Of a stretch of 47,109 bases of DNA, positions 33,424 through 42,803 are shown piece by piece (the stretch's first letter is position 1; every line of letters starts with the position of its first letter). The notes beneath the pieces are model-generated. The model saw only the letters and a list, made by a program, of their open reading frames with translations. It made no database searches and was not told the DNA's origin. This stretch comes from Bacteroidia bacterium (GTDB lineage: Bacteria > Bacteroidota > Bacteroidia > Bacteroidales > Azobacteroidaceae): contig BNYG01000019.1 in the NCBI GenBank assembly GCA_026000155.1, forward strand, positions 1-47,109. Direction: 5' to 3'. Made by a program: the position numbers and the translations under genes.

Positions 33424-35070
33424 TTATTTGCCTTCAGGAGTCAGGTAGGCTTTTGAATAATTAATACCCATCACATCGTAATGCTTTAATAAAGCAGTCA
33501 AGCGATGTTCAAAATCAGCATAATCTTTTTTATTATTGTCTAACCAGGCAATTTCGGACAGCGCTAACACGCGCGGGAAAATCATGTATTCGCGGTGCTT
33601 TGGGTTGGTCATATATTCCGTCCAAACATTGGCTTGTACGCCTTTAATGTGTTTTGCTTGTTCCAAAGTCAATTCGGCAGGCGTAGGATTGAAAGAATAT
33701 ACCTTCGTTATAGGCACGAAATTGCCGATGGCAATCGGTTCGTCTTTCGCCTTGGATTGGAAATAGTCCAAATAGAGATATCCGGTGGGAGTCATCACGA
33801 CATCGTGTCCCAATCGAGCAGCCGCAATTCCGCCTTCCGTACCTCGCCAGGACATGACGGCAGCCGATTGGTCTTTTTCCAATAATCCGCCTTCCAAAAT
33901 TTCATCCCAGCCGATAATCTTTTTTCCTTTGGTTTCCAAATGTTTAGCAATTCGGCCTACAAAATAGGCCTGCAATTCGTGTTCGTCTTTCAAGCCTTCT
34001 TCTTTCATCCGTGTTTGACAAGCATAACAACGTTCCCAACGCACTTTGGGACATTCATCGCCGCCGATATGAATATACGGAGAAGGGAACAAGGCTGCTA
34101 CTTCATCCAGAATATCTTCCAAAAAAGTGAACGTTTCTTCCCGGGAGCAATACACATCGTTGAAAACGCCCCATAAACCTTCCACTTCAATCGGACCGCC
34201 GGAACAGGAATATTGAGGATATCCGGCTAATGCCGCCATGGCATGTCCCGGCAATTCAATTTCCGGCAACACATTGATATAGCGTTTTTTGGCATACGCC
34301 AATACTTCTTTTACCTCTTCTTGTGTATAAAACCCGCCTACGATAGAATCGTTCCACCGGCGCGGAGTATCCGCATAACGGCCCCTCATGGTACGGTTGC
34401 GAAATCCGCCGACTGTCGTCAATTTCGGATATTTTTTAATTTCGATGCGCCAACCCTGGTCGTCCGTCAAGTGCCAATGGAAAGTATTGAGTTTCAAAAA
34501 CGCCAACTGGTCGATGTAGTGCATGACTTCTTCTTTGGAAGAAAAATGACGGGATACGTCCAGGTGCATACCGCGATAGTCATACCGCGGCGTATCTTCG
34601 ATTTTACAGCAGGGGACAGACCATTGCACGTTGCTTTGTTTCGTCGCGCTTTCGATAGCCGCCGGCAACAATTGGCGAATGGTTTGGGCGGCGTAGAAAA
34701 ATCCTGCCGGCGCACTCGCTTCTATCGTGATTTTATTCTTGTCGATTTGTAATTGGTAGCTTTCGCTTTTCGGCAACTGTTGGTTGATTTTGCAAACAAT
34801 CGCATTGGATTGATTGGCTGTTGCGACAGGCAACGGCAAACCGGCAGCGGTTTGTAAATGTTCCGCCAAAATAGCAAAGGCATTTATAACTTCCGTATCT
34901 ACGCCTTTATCTAAAAACAAACGTGTTTGTTCGTTAAAAGTAAATTGTCCCGCAGCGGGTTTCAATTCTTGCGGTTTCGGAATGATATTGTATTCATTCT
35001 TTTGACCAAACAGTGTTCCTGCCTGCACCACAAGGAGCGCTGCAAAGAAGAGTATTTTCAATGTTTTCAT
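33424..35070 (-). CDS. Beta-N-acetylhexosaminidase, GH20
   Basis: A 548-residue exported enzyme with a signal peptide (cleavage after FGQ at about 23), an N-terminal GH20b domain (about 30-150) and the catalytic barrel. The barrel carries HWHLTDDQGWRIEIKKYP and the catalytic pair Asp338-Glu339 in HIGGDECPK, which use the substrate's own acetamido group. It releases terminal GlcNAc or GalNAc from glycans. The ATG at 35070 gives the normal signal peptide; 35136 is too far upstream. It lies 81 bases after the RidA-like gene on the same strand. Confidence 0.93.
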   Translation of the reverse strand: MKTLKILFFAALLVVQAGTLFGQKNEYNIIPKPQELKPAAGQFTFNEQTRLFLDKGVDTEVINAFAILAEHLQTAAGLPLPVATANQSNAIVCKINQQLPKSESYQLQIDKNKITIEASAPAGFFYAAQTIRQLLPAAIESATKQSNVQWSVPCCKIEDTPRYDYRGMHLDVSRHFSSKEEVMHYIDQLAFLKLNTFHWHLTDDQGWRIEIKKYPKLTTVGGFRNRTMRGRYADTPRRWNDSIVGGFYTQEEVKEVLAYAKKRYINVLPEIELPGHAMAALAGYPQYSCSGGPIEVEGLWGVFNDVYCSREETFTFLEDILDEVAALFPSPYIHIGGDECPKVRWERCYACQTRMKEEGLKDEHELQAYFVGRIAKHLETKGKKIIGWDEILEGGLLEKDQSAAVMSWRGTEGGIAAARLGHDVVMTPTGYLYLDYFQSKAKDEPIAIGNFVPITKVYSFNPTPAELTLEQAKHIKGVQANVWTEYMTNPKHREYMIFPRVLALSEIAWLDNNKKDYADFEHRLTALLKHYDVMGINYSKAYLTPEGK

Positions 35071-35151
35071 ATCTATTTTATTAAAAATTGTAGAAAAAAA
35101 GGAAAGAAAAGAATAAGGGGGCATCCAAAAAGGCATGCCCCAGGCGAAGTA

Positions 35152-35619
35152 TCAGGCTTCTATTTCAAACAAGGCTTCTATTTCTACCGGAACATTTCCC
35201 GGAAGCGAACAGACACCGACAGCGCTCCGGGTGGCTACACCGTTGTCAGCGCCCCAAATGGATGCGAACAGTTCGCTGCATCCGTTGATAATGTAAGGTT
35301 GGCTTTCAAATTCCGGCGTACAATTCACCATTCCGAACACTTTGATGACTCTTTTTATTTTGTTCAGGCTTCCTAATTTGGCTTTAACAGAAGCTAACAG
35401 GGTCAAACCTACCTGACGGGCAGCCAGTTTGCCTGCCTCCTGGTCGATATCGCGTCCGACACGCCCTTTGATCTGTGAACCATCTTCCAGCACCGGCAGA
35501 TGTCCGGACAAATACAGATATTTTCCGTCTATTAAAGACGGTTTATACACTCCCATGGGTTTCGGAGCCGGAGGTAATACCAACCCTAATTTTTCAAATT
35601 GTTCGTCTGCGTTATACAT
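35152..35619 (-). CDS. RidA/YjgF-family protein
   Basis: A 155-residue member of the RidA superfamily, longer than the 128-residue archetype and of the YjgH-like type with an N-terminal extension (FEKLGLVLPPAPKPMGVYKP). RidA proper hydrolyses reactive enamines; this subgroup has no firm activity. GHLPVLEDG, a degenerate VKVFGMVNC and RSAVGVCSLPGNVPVEIEA are recognisable, and the Arg of the RidA active site appears as the Arg in TRSAVG. The ATG at 35619 is preferred over 35667. Confidence 0.85.
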   Translation of the reverse strand: MYNADEQFEKLGLVLPPAPKPMGVYKPSLIDGKYLYLSGHLPVLEDGSQIKGRVGRDIDQEAGKLAARQVGLTLLASVKAKLGSLNKIKRVIKVFGMVNCTPEFESQPYIINGCSELFASIWGADNGVATRSAVGVCSLPGNVPVEIEALFEIEA

Positions 35620-35712
35620 ATTACAGTCAGTTTTATATAAAAAATATTCGCAGGCAAAAATACGCAAATATTACGTTTAATCCAAATGCAGGACTTTATA
35701 TCTTATTTTTCA

Positions 35713-35880
35713 TCAAAAGTCAATCAGCGATTTTATGAATACCCGTCCATGATCTGCCAACGATACCGGAGGAACATAAAACAGGCAAAGCCGTAGTTTG
35801 GTACCGAAACGAGGGAGTTCCGACAAACCTTTCTTACCTGCTTTCCAAGACTACCGTCCAAAGATTTGAATGTAAAATTA
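35713..35880 (-). pseudogene. Decayed fragment of a GH2 (LacZ-type) beta-galactosidase
   Basis: On the minus strand one frame reads SWKAGKKGLSELPRFGTKLR (35791-35850) and then runs to a stop at 35713. GLxELPRFG is the hallmark of the LacZ small-chain domain. Just upstream, another frame reads FKSLDGSLGK, resembling the F-x-G-x-L segment that precedes SW-x-x-G in the same domain. The intervening part is lost and the frame is broken by a stop at 35851. It lies at the 3' end of the galactan locus, where a beta-galactosidase would make sense. Confidence 0.45.
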
Positions 35881-35885
35881 ACTAT

Positions 35886-37031
35886 TTAATGATTACTTCC
35901 GCATTTGTCTTCCCATTTTTCAATCAAACGACTCAGTTCTTCCGAGGTAATAGAGAGTACCGTACCGTGTCGAGGATGGAAATTCATTTTACCTTTATCG
36001 GTAAGCGTAAAATTCTTCAAGTCGGTACTGGTGCAAAACTCATATTTTCCTTTGTTATACACATCATACATCAAGACGTAGGTATCGGAATGATTGAGTT
36101 TGTAAACGCAAGAGCCTTCTGCCGCTTCTGTTGTTTGACTAACGTAATCCGTACTTTGCAACAGGTATGGACCGGTCACCGATTCGGCTGCCGCCACACG
36201 AATACCGTTGCCATTGCCTTCTGTTTTATAGAACAAATAATATTTGCCGTCTTTTGGGATGATGTCGCCGTCAATGCACGAATTGCCATCCGCGGGGAAA
36301 TAGAGCTGTTGCGGGGTTGTTTCCAACGCGGTAAAGCTACTGTTGGCATACGCATAGTAAATAATATCTTTCCCATTCGGCACGTGCATGGAAAAATACA
36401 CCATATATTTTCCTGCCACAGGGTCGTAAATGGTTTGCGGCGCCCAAGCCCGGTCGATAGTACCGAAAGTGGGGAAAGCAGTAGGGATATTTACCTTAGC
36501 CGAAGTCCAATTCACTAAATCGGAAGACTTGAGCAAGATAATACCTCGGTTAGAACTCCAACCTTCGCTTGATTTCATGTCGGTAGCCACCATATAAAAA
36601 GTTTCTCCGTCCTCACAACGCAAGATATGGGGGTCGCGCACGGCTTTTTTATCCGCAATATCCGCCGAATTAATCACCGGTTGTCCATCATTCAAAGCGG
36701 TGAACTCGAAGCCGTCGCCACTAACCGCAAAGCGAATTTGCTCTTCGGTTTGATTGTTGCCCGTGAAATACGTAAAGAGATAAGCGGCATAATCGGGTGC
36801 TGTTTCATCTGCCAAAAGGGGCATTGCATGCAACGCCCCGGCAGGCACTGCTAAATCGATTATATTGCGTTTTCCTGTCACCACCTGTTGCTTCACTACT
36901 TGTCCGGATACATTATGCAGCGTAATGTCGGTGTCGCGCCATTCATCGCCTGTCACACCTGAAAAAGAATCTCTTGCGCTCAGGCTCACAACGGAGAAGA
37001 GAAGAGTCAAAAATACGATTAATTGTTTCAT
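35886..37031 (-). CDS. GH43 family glycoside hydrolase
   Basis: A 381-residue exported enzyme (signal peptide to about residue 20). An N-terminal beta region (21-110) precedes the propeller. The GH43 triad is probably Asp133 (VRDPHIL), Asp254 (SCIDGDII) and Glu305 (AEGSCVYK). Family members mostly release arabinose or xylose; in a galactan locus an alpha-L-arabinofuranosidase acting on side chains is the most plausible role, but the subfamily is not certain. The ATG at 37031 is chosen for its signal peptide. It starts 7 bases after the preceding GH43_24-like gene ends. Confidence 0.83.
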   Translation of the reverse strand: MKQLIVFLTLLFSVVSLSARDSFSGVTGDEWRDTDITLHNVSGQVVKQQVVTGKRNIIDLAVPAGALHAMPLLADETAPDYAAYLFTYFTGNNQTEEQIRFAVSGDGFEFTALNDGQPVINSADIADKKAVRDPHILRCEDGETFYMVATDMKSSEGWSSNRGIILLKSSDLVNWTSAKVNIPTAFPTFGTIDRAWAPQTIYDPVAGKYMVYFSMHVPNGKDIIYYAYANSSFTALETTPQQLYFPADGNSCIDGDIIPKDGKYYLFYKTEGNGNGIRVAAAESVTGPYLLQSTDYVSQTTEAAEGSCVYKLNHSDTYVLMYDVYNKGKYEFCTSTDLKNFTLTDKGKMNFHPRHGTVLSITSEELSRLIEKWEDKCGSNH

Positions 37032-37038
37032 ACGTTCG

Positions 37039-38076
37039 TTATTTAATAAACCACGATCCGATTGTCCAGCTATCTTGCCAAGGTATATCCACCGCATTCT
37101 TTTCAAAAACAACCGGCAACCAGATGTAGCGAGAGTCTATCAAATCCGTTTTGTTCCAACGGTCGAACAGGACAATGTAGGCATCTTCTGTTCCCTCAAC
37201 CTTCAAAACGTGTGTGCTTTGTCCGTAGAATGTTTTGTCGGCATCGGGTCCGGAGCAAGGATTGCCCAAAATTGTCCATTCGCCTAACATCGAATCGGCA
37301 ATGGCTACTTCTGCTTGATTAGGGTCCCAAGCCGTACACCCCGAAGACAGGATGTAATAATTGTTCTTGTGTTTAAATACAGCGGGAGCTTCCCGCGACA
37401 AGCCTATGAAATTACGTGTAAAAATGCCTGCCGGTTGCAGGTAATCGTCTGTCAAGAGGCTGATATACAAAGTCTGGTTTTCTTCCGAGGAATAGACTTG
37501 GTAGGCTTTTCCGTCATCGTCTTTGAAGAGTGTCATGTCGCGACTCATCTGACCATTCGGACGGAAAGAGCCTAAATATTCAAACGGTCCGGCAGGCGAA
37601 TCGCTCACCGCTACACCAGCAGCCGCTTTCGCGTAATCGTGACTATCGACATGCAACCACATCACAAATTTACCCGTAGCTTCGTTGTAAAGCACTTTGG
37701 GACGTTCCAAAACATGGGAGTAATGCAATTCGGAAGTGGTATCGTTTTGTTCGGAAGGCAATGCCAAACCTTCAAACTTCCAATCCGCTAAGTTCGTAGA
37801 AGAATACACAGACACTCCACCCGCCTCGGTACGGTAACATTCCCAACTCGGCACTTTCGGATTCCAATAGGTGGAATCGCCTTTATACTCGCCATACCAA
37901 TAGTAAGTACCGTCATGATAAAGGATACCGCCGCCATGGGCATTGATGCGGTTGCCTTCGGTGTCTAACCATTCGGAGCCCGATACGATGGCTTTTTCTG
38001 CCGGTATTTCATTGGTCTTCTTTTGTCCGCAGGCGACAAACAATACGCAAATAATTAATACTATATTTTTATTCAT
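37039..38076 (-). CDS. GH43 subfamily 24-like lipoprotein, candidate exo-beta-1,3-galactanase
   Basis: A 345-residue lipoprotein (lipobox FVAC, Cys16). The pattern INAHGGGILYHDGTYYWYGE plus MSRDMTLFKDDDGKAY and SSGCTAWDPNQAE matches subfamily 24, whose known members cut single galactoses from beta-1,3-galactan. The residues used by the fungal model enzyme have counterparts: Glu124 (LERPKV), Glu229 (REAPAVF, acid) and Gln286 (YGQSTHV, in place of the usual Asp base). The ATG overlaps the GH35 stop by four bases, so the two are coupled. Confidence 0.83.
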   Translation of the reverse strand: MNKNIVLIICVLFVACGQKKTNEIPAEKAIVSGSEWLDTEGNRINAHGGGILYHDGTYYWYGEYKGDSTYWNPKVPSWECYRTEAGGVSVYSSTNLADWKFEGLALPSEQNDTTSELHYSHVLERPKVLYNEATGKFVMWLHVDSHDYAKAAAGVAVSDSPAGPFEYLGSFRPNGQMSRDMTLFKDDDGKAYQVYSSEENQTLYISLLTDDYLQPAGIFTRNFIGLSREAPAVFKHKNNYYILSSGCTAWDPNQAEVAIADSMLGEWTILGNPCSGPDADKTFYGQSTHVLKVEGTEDAYIVLFDRWNKTDLIDSRYIWLPVVFEKNAVDIPWQDSWTIGSWFIK

Positions 38077-40475
38077 AACTTAAATGGGGTTGTTTTAACA
38101 TACACTTTGTAATCTTTAATCATGCCCGGTTTGTTGGCTTCCATGCGCGGAAGATATTCAAAACCGGTAATGACTTTATCTTCGCCCAAGTCAATGACGA
38201 TACTGTGCGGAAACTTATCTTTTGCGAGCGAATAACTTGTATGCCAGATAGTGGATTCTTGCAAATCAAAGACATTGCTCGCGATATTGTTGGCATCGTC
38301 TGCCTCTTCGCTGTCGGCATACACGACTTTCCAGTGTTGGCGTGACAAGCGTTTGCCGTCTTCGCCCACAATTTCCAATTCGGCAATAGAGGCAAAATCA
38401 TCTTGTGCCTGCGAATTCAAGGCTTCCAAAGCGAAATAGCGGGCAGGAAGCGATTGATTGAAATTTATTTTTTGCCAACCGTTGCCCGGCTTGAAACTGC
38501 CGCTTGCTACGGCTTTTTCAGCAGACAAATCTAAATTTTCGCCTTGTTTACGAAATTTGTAAGCGCCATTACCACGCAAAACATCCAATATCGGCTGGCG
38601 AAGACCTTTTACCGTAGGCGTAGTTGTACCCACCAGATCCAAGATAATAATTTCGTTTACACCTTTCTTCAACCATACACCCGGCAAATAGAGCGTTTGT
38701 TGCGGACCTATTTCCCAATAACGACCGAGATTGTGACCGTTTACATAGACCATGCCTTTTTTCCAGTTCGTCATATCCAAAAAAGTATCTCCTGTTTTGT
38801 CTAACGTGAATGTAGCACGATAATAAGCAGGGGTATTTTCCGTTATTGTCGTATGATTATAGGTTTTATTTTTTGCGAAAGCATAATCTACCGGAATGGA
38901 ATATACCTGCCAACCTTTCAATTCGTTGGTACCCTGTTCATTGATAAGTTCTACCTTTTCGGTAATGCCTTTATAATCCAATACACCGGCGCCGAAGTTC
39001 CGTCTGCCCATCGCTTCTACTAAGATGTCGAGGACAGCGCCCTCGCGCACAGCAGGGATAGACAATGAACCTTCGCCTTTCAAGCGATTCAATACACCGA
39101 TGCGTTCGCCATCAATATAGACTTGCGCCCAATCGTGCGCTTCCGTTACTTTCAAGTATTGCGGCGTCTCCGATTTCGAGAGTGTAGTGCGATACAAAAT
39201 GCTACCCCAGCCTTGATTGAAGTGCTCCATCGAATGAATATCCTCGCTTACTTGGGGTGCAGGCAAGTTATCAAAGAGAGGAGCCGCTTCTTTCAAAGCA
39301 ATGGTAGGAATAGCAATGGTTGGGATAGAATCGGGAATAGCCGGCAAAACCGTTCCTTCCGGCAGATAGTTTGCCAATAAATTACGCACTTCGAAAAACT
39401 TAGGTGTTACGTTACCCTGTTCATTGATGGGCGCATCATAATCATACGAAGTACAGTCGGGAACATATCCGGGAAAGTTTGCGCCTGCCCAATGCCCAAA
39501 GCTCGTACCTCCGTGTGTCATATATAAACTGAAAGAGATATGTTTATCCAACATTTCTTCCAAACCTGCTACTAATTCGGCTGCGCTACGTGTTTCGTGT
39601 TGTGCACCCCAATGGTCGAACCAGCCTGACCAGAACTCGCTGCACATCAGCGGTGTTTCCGGACGCAATTCTTTCAAGCGCCGGAACTGTTCATCGATAT
39701 TGGCGCCTGTACCGAAGTTGAGTGTCCAAAGCAAATCATCCAAAGCATTGTTCTCAAAATTGGAACTCCAATCGCATTGGAACAAAGGCACTTCATTGAA
39801 GCCCGAAGTTTTTACAATCTCACGGACAGCTTCAATATACGGTTTGTCGATACCGTAAGCGCCATATTCGTTTTCCACTTGTACCATGAGGATATTCCCG
39901 CCTTTCGCTAACTGGTAATCACTAAGCTGTTTGCCTACTTCGCCCATAAAGATTTTCACTCGTTCCACAAAATAAGGGTCTAAAGTACGCAAACCGATGT
40001 TGTCTTTTTTGAGCAACCACCAAGGCAGTCCGCCCATTTCCCACTCGGCACACACGTATGGACCGGGGCGCACGATCACGTACATGCCGTTTTTTTGCGC
40101 CAAGCGGCAAAATTCAGCCACGTCATTATTGCCGGTGAAGTCGAATTGACCTTCTTCCGGTTCGTGGATATTCCAGAATACATACAAACAAATAGTGTTC
40201 ATTCCTAATGCCTTACACATTTGAATGCGATGCTCCCAGTATTCTTTCGGAATACGTGGATAATGTATCTCTGCGGCTTTAATCACAAACGGCTCGCCAT
40301 TGAGCAAGAAAGTTTGTTTGCCTACTTCAAAAGTCTCTTTCGCCTTGTTTGTTGTACAGGCTGTAAAGAGGATGACTATAACCACACACAGCAATGCCGT
40401 AGGTTGAAGTACCGTAAGCTGAAGCATACGGTTAATAAAGTGTTGTCCCAACGGGACATTTTGGACTTTTTTCAT
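38073..40475 (-). CDS. GH35 beta-galactosidase with C-terminal discoidin-like domain
   Basis: An 800-residue lipoprotein (lipobox FTAC, Cys40). The catalytic barrel (about 48-365) has acid Glu203 (VQVENEYGAYG) and nucleophile Glu280 (MCSEFWSGW). Beta-sandwich domains follow, and an F5/8 type C-like domain (about 660-800) probably binds carbohydrate. It removes terminal beta-galactose. The first 29 residues before the hydrophobic core (VQNVPLGQHFINRMLQLTVLQP) are unusual and encoded by repeat-like DNA; Met17 could be the original start. Confidence 0.92.
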   Translation of the reverse strand: MKKVQNVPLGQHFINRMLQLTVLQPTALLCVVIVILFTACTTNKAKETFEVGKQTFLLNGEPFVIKAAEIHYPRIPKEYWEHRIQMCKALGMNTICLYVFWNIHEPEEGQFDFTGNNDVAEFCRLAQKNGMYVIVRPGPYVCAEWEMGGLPWWLLKKDNIGLRTLDPYFVERVKIFMGEVGKQLSDYQLAKGGNILMVQVENEYGAYGIDKPYIEAVREIVKTSGFNEVPLFQCDWSSNFENNALDDLLWTLNFGTGANIDEQFRRLKELRPETPLMCSEFWSGWFDHWGAQHETRSAAELVAGLEEMLDKHISFSLYMTHGGTSFGHWAGANFPGYVPDCTSYDYDAPINEQGNVTPKFFEVRNLLANYLPEGTVLPAIPDSIPTIAIPTIALKEAAPLFDNLPAPQVSEDIHSMEHFNQGWGSILYRTTLSKSETPQYLKVTEAHDWAQVYIDGERIGVLNRLKGEGSLSIPAVREGAVLDILVEAMGRRNFGAGVLDYKGITEKVELINEQGTNELKGWQVYSIPVDYAFAKNKTYNHTTITENTPAYYRATFTLDKTGDTFLDMTNWKKGMVYVNGHNLGRYWEIGPQQTLYLPGVWLKKGVNEIIILDLVGTTTPTVKGLRQPILDVLRGNGAYKFRKQGENLDLSAEKAVASGSFKPGNGWQKINFNQSLPARYFALEALNSQAQDDFASIAELEIVGEDGKRLSRQHWKVVYADSEEADDANNIASNVFDLQESTIWHTSYSLAKDKFPHSIVIDLGEDKVITGFEYLPRMEANKPGMIKDYKVYVKTTPFKL
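40391..40457. repeat. Repeat-like DNA forming the 5' end of the GH35 gene
   Basis: TGTCCC-AAC-GGGACA (40444-40458) is a short palindrome. CCGTAAGC and GCATACGG (40412-40431) form an imperfect one, and within 40397-40426 two 15-base units (coding-strand CTTCAGCTTACGGTA and CTTCAACCTACGGCA) are near duplicates. All lie within the first 29 codons of the GH35 gene. Confidence 0.6.
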
Positions 40476-40488
40476 TTCTTTATTGGTT

Positions 40489-41634
40489 TTATAGTTTGAT
40501 GGCGCCGTCTTTGATGACTACATCATACACTTTCGGCTTAATCTTAAATTTCTGTTCGTAGCTCTCTGTAGCCCGTTTGATGAAACCGTCGTAGAGTTCG
40601 TCTTTCACCAAGTTGATGGTACAGCCGCCAAAACCGCCACCCATTACACGCGAACCGGTTACATCACAGTCGCGGGCTATATCGTTCAGGAAGTCTAATT
40701 CTTCACAACTGACCTCATATTTCCGGCTCAAACCGATATGCGTTTCGTACATTTTCTTTCCGACTGCTTCGTAATCGCCTTTTTCCAAATCAGCAGGTAT
40801 ATCCAATAATCGTTGTATCTCTTCAATCACGAACTCCGCGCGAATATAATCTTCGGCGTTCACTTCATTCGCCACTTCTTTCAGGTATGCTATGTTCGCA
40901 TCGCGAAGCAATTCTACTTCCGGATGATGTTTTTTGATAGCTGCCACTACGTTTTCGCAGGATTGGCGGCGTTTGTTGTAGGCGGAAGAAGCCAATTCGT
41001 GTGCTACGCAAGTGTTGACCAAAACCAAACGATAGCCTTGGGGATTGAAAGGAACATATTGATATTCCAAGGAACGGCAGTCCAAGCGAATAAGTGAGCC
41101 TTCTTTTCCGAAACAGGAAGCGAACTGGTCCATGATGCCGCAGTTTACGCCCACATAATTATGTTCGGTTGCCTGTCCGATTTTTGCCAATTCCAAGCGG
41201 TCGAACCAAAGCTTAAATATCGAATTAATGGCATAGCCGAAACAGCTTTCCAAGGCAGCCGAAGAAGACATTCCTGCACCCAAAGGCACATCACCGGCAA
41301 AAACCGTGTCAAATCCTTCTACCGATGCACCGCGTTTAATCATTTCACGACAAACACCGTAAATATATTTTGCCCATGATTTTGCCGGTAAATCTTCTTC
41401 TTTCAAGCCAAATTCGGCGTATTCTTCCAAATCCAAAGCAAAAGCGCGGACTTTATCCGTTCCGTTGGGTTTGATTTCGCAATACATGGCTTTGTCGATG
41501 GCGCCCGGAAGCACAAAACCACCGTTATAATCGGTATGTTCGCCAATCAGATTGATACGTCCGGGAGAAGTGAAAAGGGAGCCTTTTGTTCCGAATAATG
41601 ATTTAAATTTTTCTTGAATTGCTTTTATTTCCAT
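40489..41634 (-). CDS. galK: Galactokinase
   Basis: A 381-residue GHMP kinase making galactose-1-phosphate for the Leloir pathway in the cytosol. Signature motifs are GRINLIGEHTDYNGG, the phosphate loop PLGAGMSSSAALE and GGGFGGCTINLV. The start at 41634 (MEIKAIQEKF) gives normal length; an ATG at 41667 would add 11 polar residues and overlap the preceding gene. It lies between galactan-degrading genes on the same strand, with 22 and 13 base gaps, so it should be induced with them. Confidence 0.95.
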   Translation of the reverse strand: MEIKAIQEKFKSLFGTKGSLFTSPGRINLIGEHTDYNGGFVLPGAIDKAMYCEIKPNGTDKVRAFALDLEEYAEFGLKEEDLPAKSWAKYIYGVCREMIKRGASVEGFDTVFAGDVPLGAGMSSSAALESCFGYAINSIFKLWFDRLELAKIGQATEHNYVGVNCGIMDQFASCFGKEGSLIRLDCRSLEYQYVPFNPQGYRLVLVNTCVAHELASSAYNKRRQSCENVVAAIKKHHPEVELLRDANIAYLKEVANEVNAEDYIRAEFVIEEIQRLLDIPADLEKGDYEAVGKKMYETHIGLSRKYEVSCEELDFLNDIARDCDVTGSRVMGGGFGGCTINLVKDELYDGFIKRATESYEQKFKIKPKVYDVVIKDGAIKL

Positions 41635-41656
41635 GATATTATTATTGATTTTATTT

Positions 41657-42787
41657 TCAGTTTTCAAAGATGCTTAAATCCCATTTATCCAACCATTTAA
41701 GGACAGGTAAACCGTTTTCAAATTGAATCGGCAACCAGATATACCGGGCATCAATCGGATGTTTCGGCGTCCATCTGTCAGCCATAAAAATAAACGCCTC
41801 TTTTTTACCGATGACCGGTTGAATAAATGTACTTTGCGAATTAAATGTTAAATCCGCACCCTCACCAACAGCCGGATTCGGATGTTCCGTCCAAGGTCCC
41901 CAAATATTATCTGCGGAAAATAAGCGAGCAGCGTTGGGCGCCCAACCGGTACAGCCGGAAGTTATCATAAAATAGGTACCGTCTTTCTTGAAAATAGCCG
42001 GAGCTTCATTGTGCCCGGCAGGGGCGATGCGTATGTATTTCCCGGTGTGACTGAGATAATCGTCCGACAATTCAGCTAATTGCAGGGTTAAATTTTCTTC
42101 GGAGGAATAAATATGATAGGCTTTTCCATCGTCATCGACATACAGTGTCATGTCGCGCGACATTTGTCCACCTGCCAAATCGCGACGGGTAAACATCCCG
42201 TCAATCGTGGCTTGTCGCCATTCGGGTGTCCACCAATCTTTGAAATCCGACAGTTTGGCGGTTGCATTTTTTTGTACATCCGTCATATTCAAAGGATAAT
42301 AACCCGCATTGGGTCTGTATGATTTGAGATATTTATAAGGTCCGGTTATATTATCGCTGACAGCGATAGCTACACGAGCAGCTTCATAGCCATGGTCTTT
42401 CAATTCCAAATGGAAATACATCACAAACTTCTTTGTTTTTTCGTTGTAGATTACTTTCGGACGTTCGATAACCGAACCGGAAACGATGTCGCTCTTGGGG
42501 TCGTCAGACACCGAAAGAGCCACGCCTTCATTTATCCAATTATAAAAATCTTCGGAAGAATAGCAGGTTACGCCTACAAAAGCCGCGCTTGACTTTTCGC
42601 CTTTATGTTCTCCAAAGAGATAGTACTTACCATCGTGATACAAGATACCACCACCATGTGCATTGACATGTATACCGGTATCATCGGGCAAGATAGCACC
42701 CGGATAGATAGCATTGAGCTTTTGAGCAGAGATTGAAAGAGAGAGCAGACAAAAAATGCCGGCAAAAAGAAGTTTACTGTTTTTCAT
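41657..42787 (-). CDS. GH43 subfamily 24-like enzyme, candidate exo-beta-1,3-galactanase
   Basis: A 376-residue exported enzyme (signal peptide ending SAQ at 22, no lipobox). It shares VNAHGGGILYHDGKYYLFGE, MSRDMTLYVDDDGKAY and TSGCTGWAPNAA with the lipoprotein encoded at 37039-38076. Likely functional residues are Glu109 (IERPKV), Glu261 (NEAPAIF) and Gln318 (NSQSTF). An insertion of about 40 residues (161-205, rich in Trp and Asp) ahead of the MSRDMTL motif is missing in the paralogue and may alter substrate recognition. It is the first enzyme gene after susD. Confidence 0.83.
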   Translation of the reverse strand: MKNSKLLFAGIFCLLSLSISAQKLNAIYPGAILPDDTGIHVNAHGGGILYHDGKYYLFGEHKGEKSSAAFVGVTCYSSEDFYNWINEGVALSVSDDPKSDIVSGSVIERPKVIYNEKTKKFVMYFHLELKDHGYEAARVAIAVSDNITGPYKYLKSYRPNAGYYPLNMTDVQKNATAKLSDFKDWWTPEWRQATIDGMFTRRDLAGGQMSRDMTLYVDDDGKAYHIYSSEENLTLQLAELSDDYLSHTGKYIRIAPAGHNEAPAIFKKDGTYFMITSGCTGWAPNAARLFSADNIWGPWTEHPNPAVGEGADLTFNSQSTFIQPVIGKKEAFIFMADRWTPKHPIDARYIWLPIQFENGLPVLKWLDKWDLSIFEN

Positions 42788-42803
42788 TGGAAGTACTTTT
42801 AAA

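Noticed and set aside
35754..35880. Plus-strand open stretch reading HKTGKAVVWYRNEGVP
   Set aside because: It has no start and no recognisable family; the opposite strand shows LacZ-like motifs, so it is treated as a shadow of the GH2 remnant.
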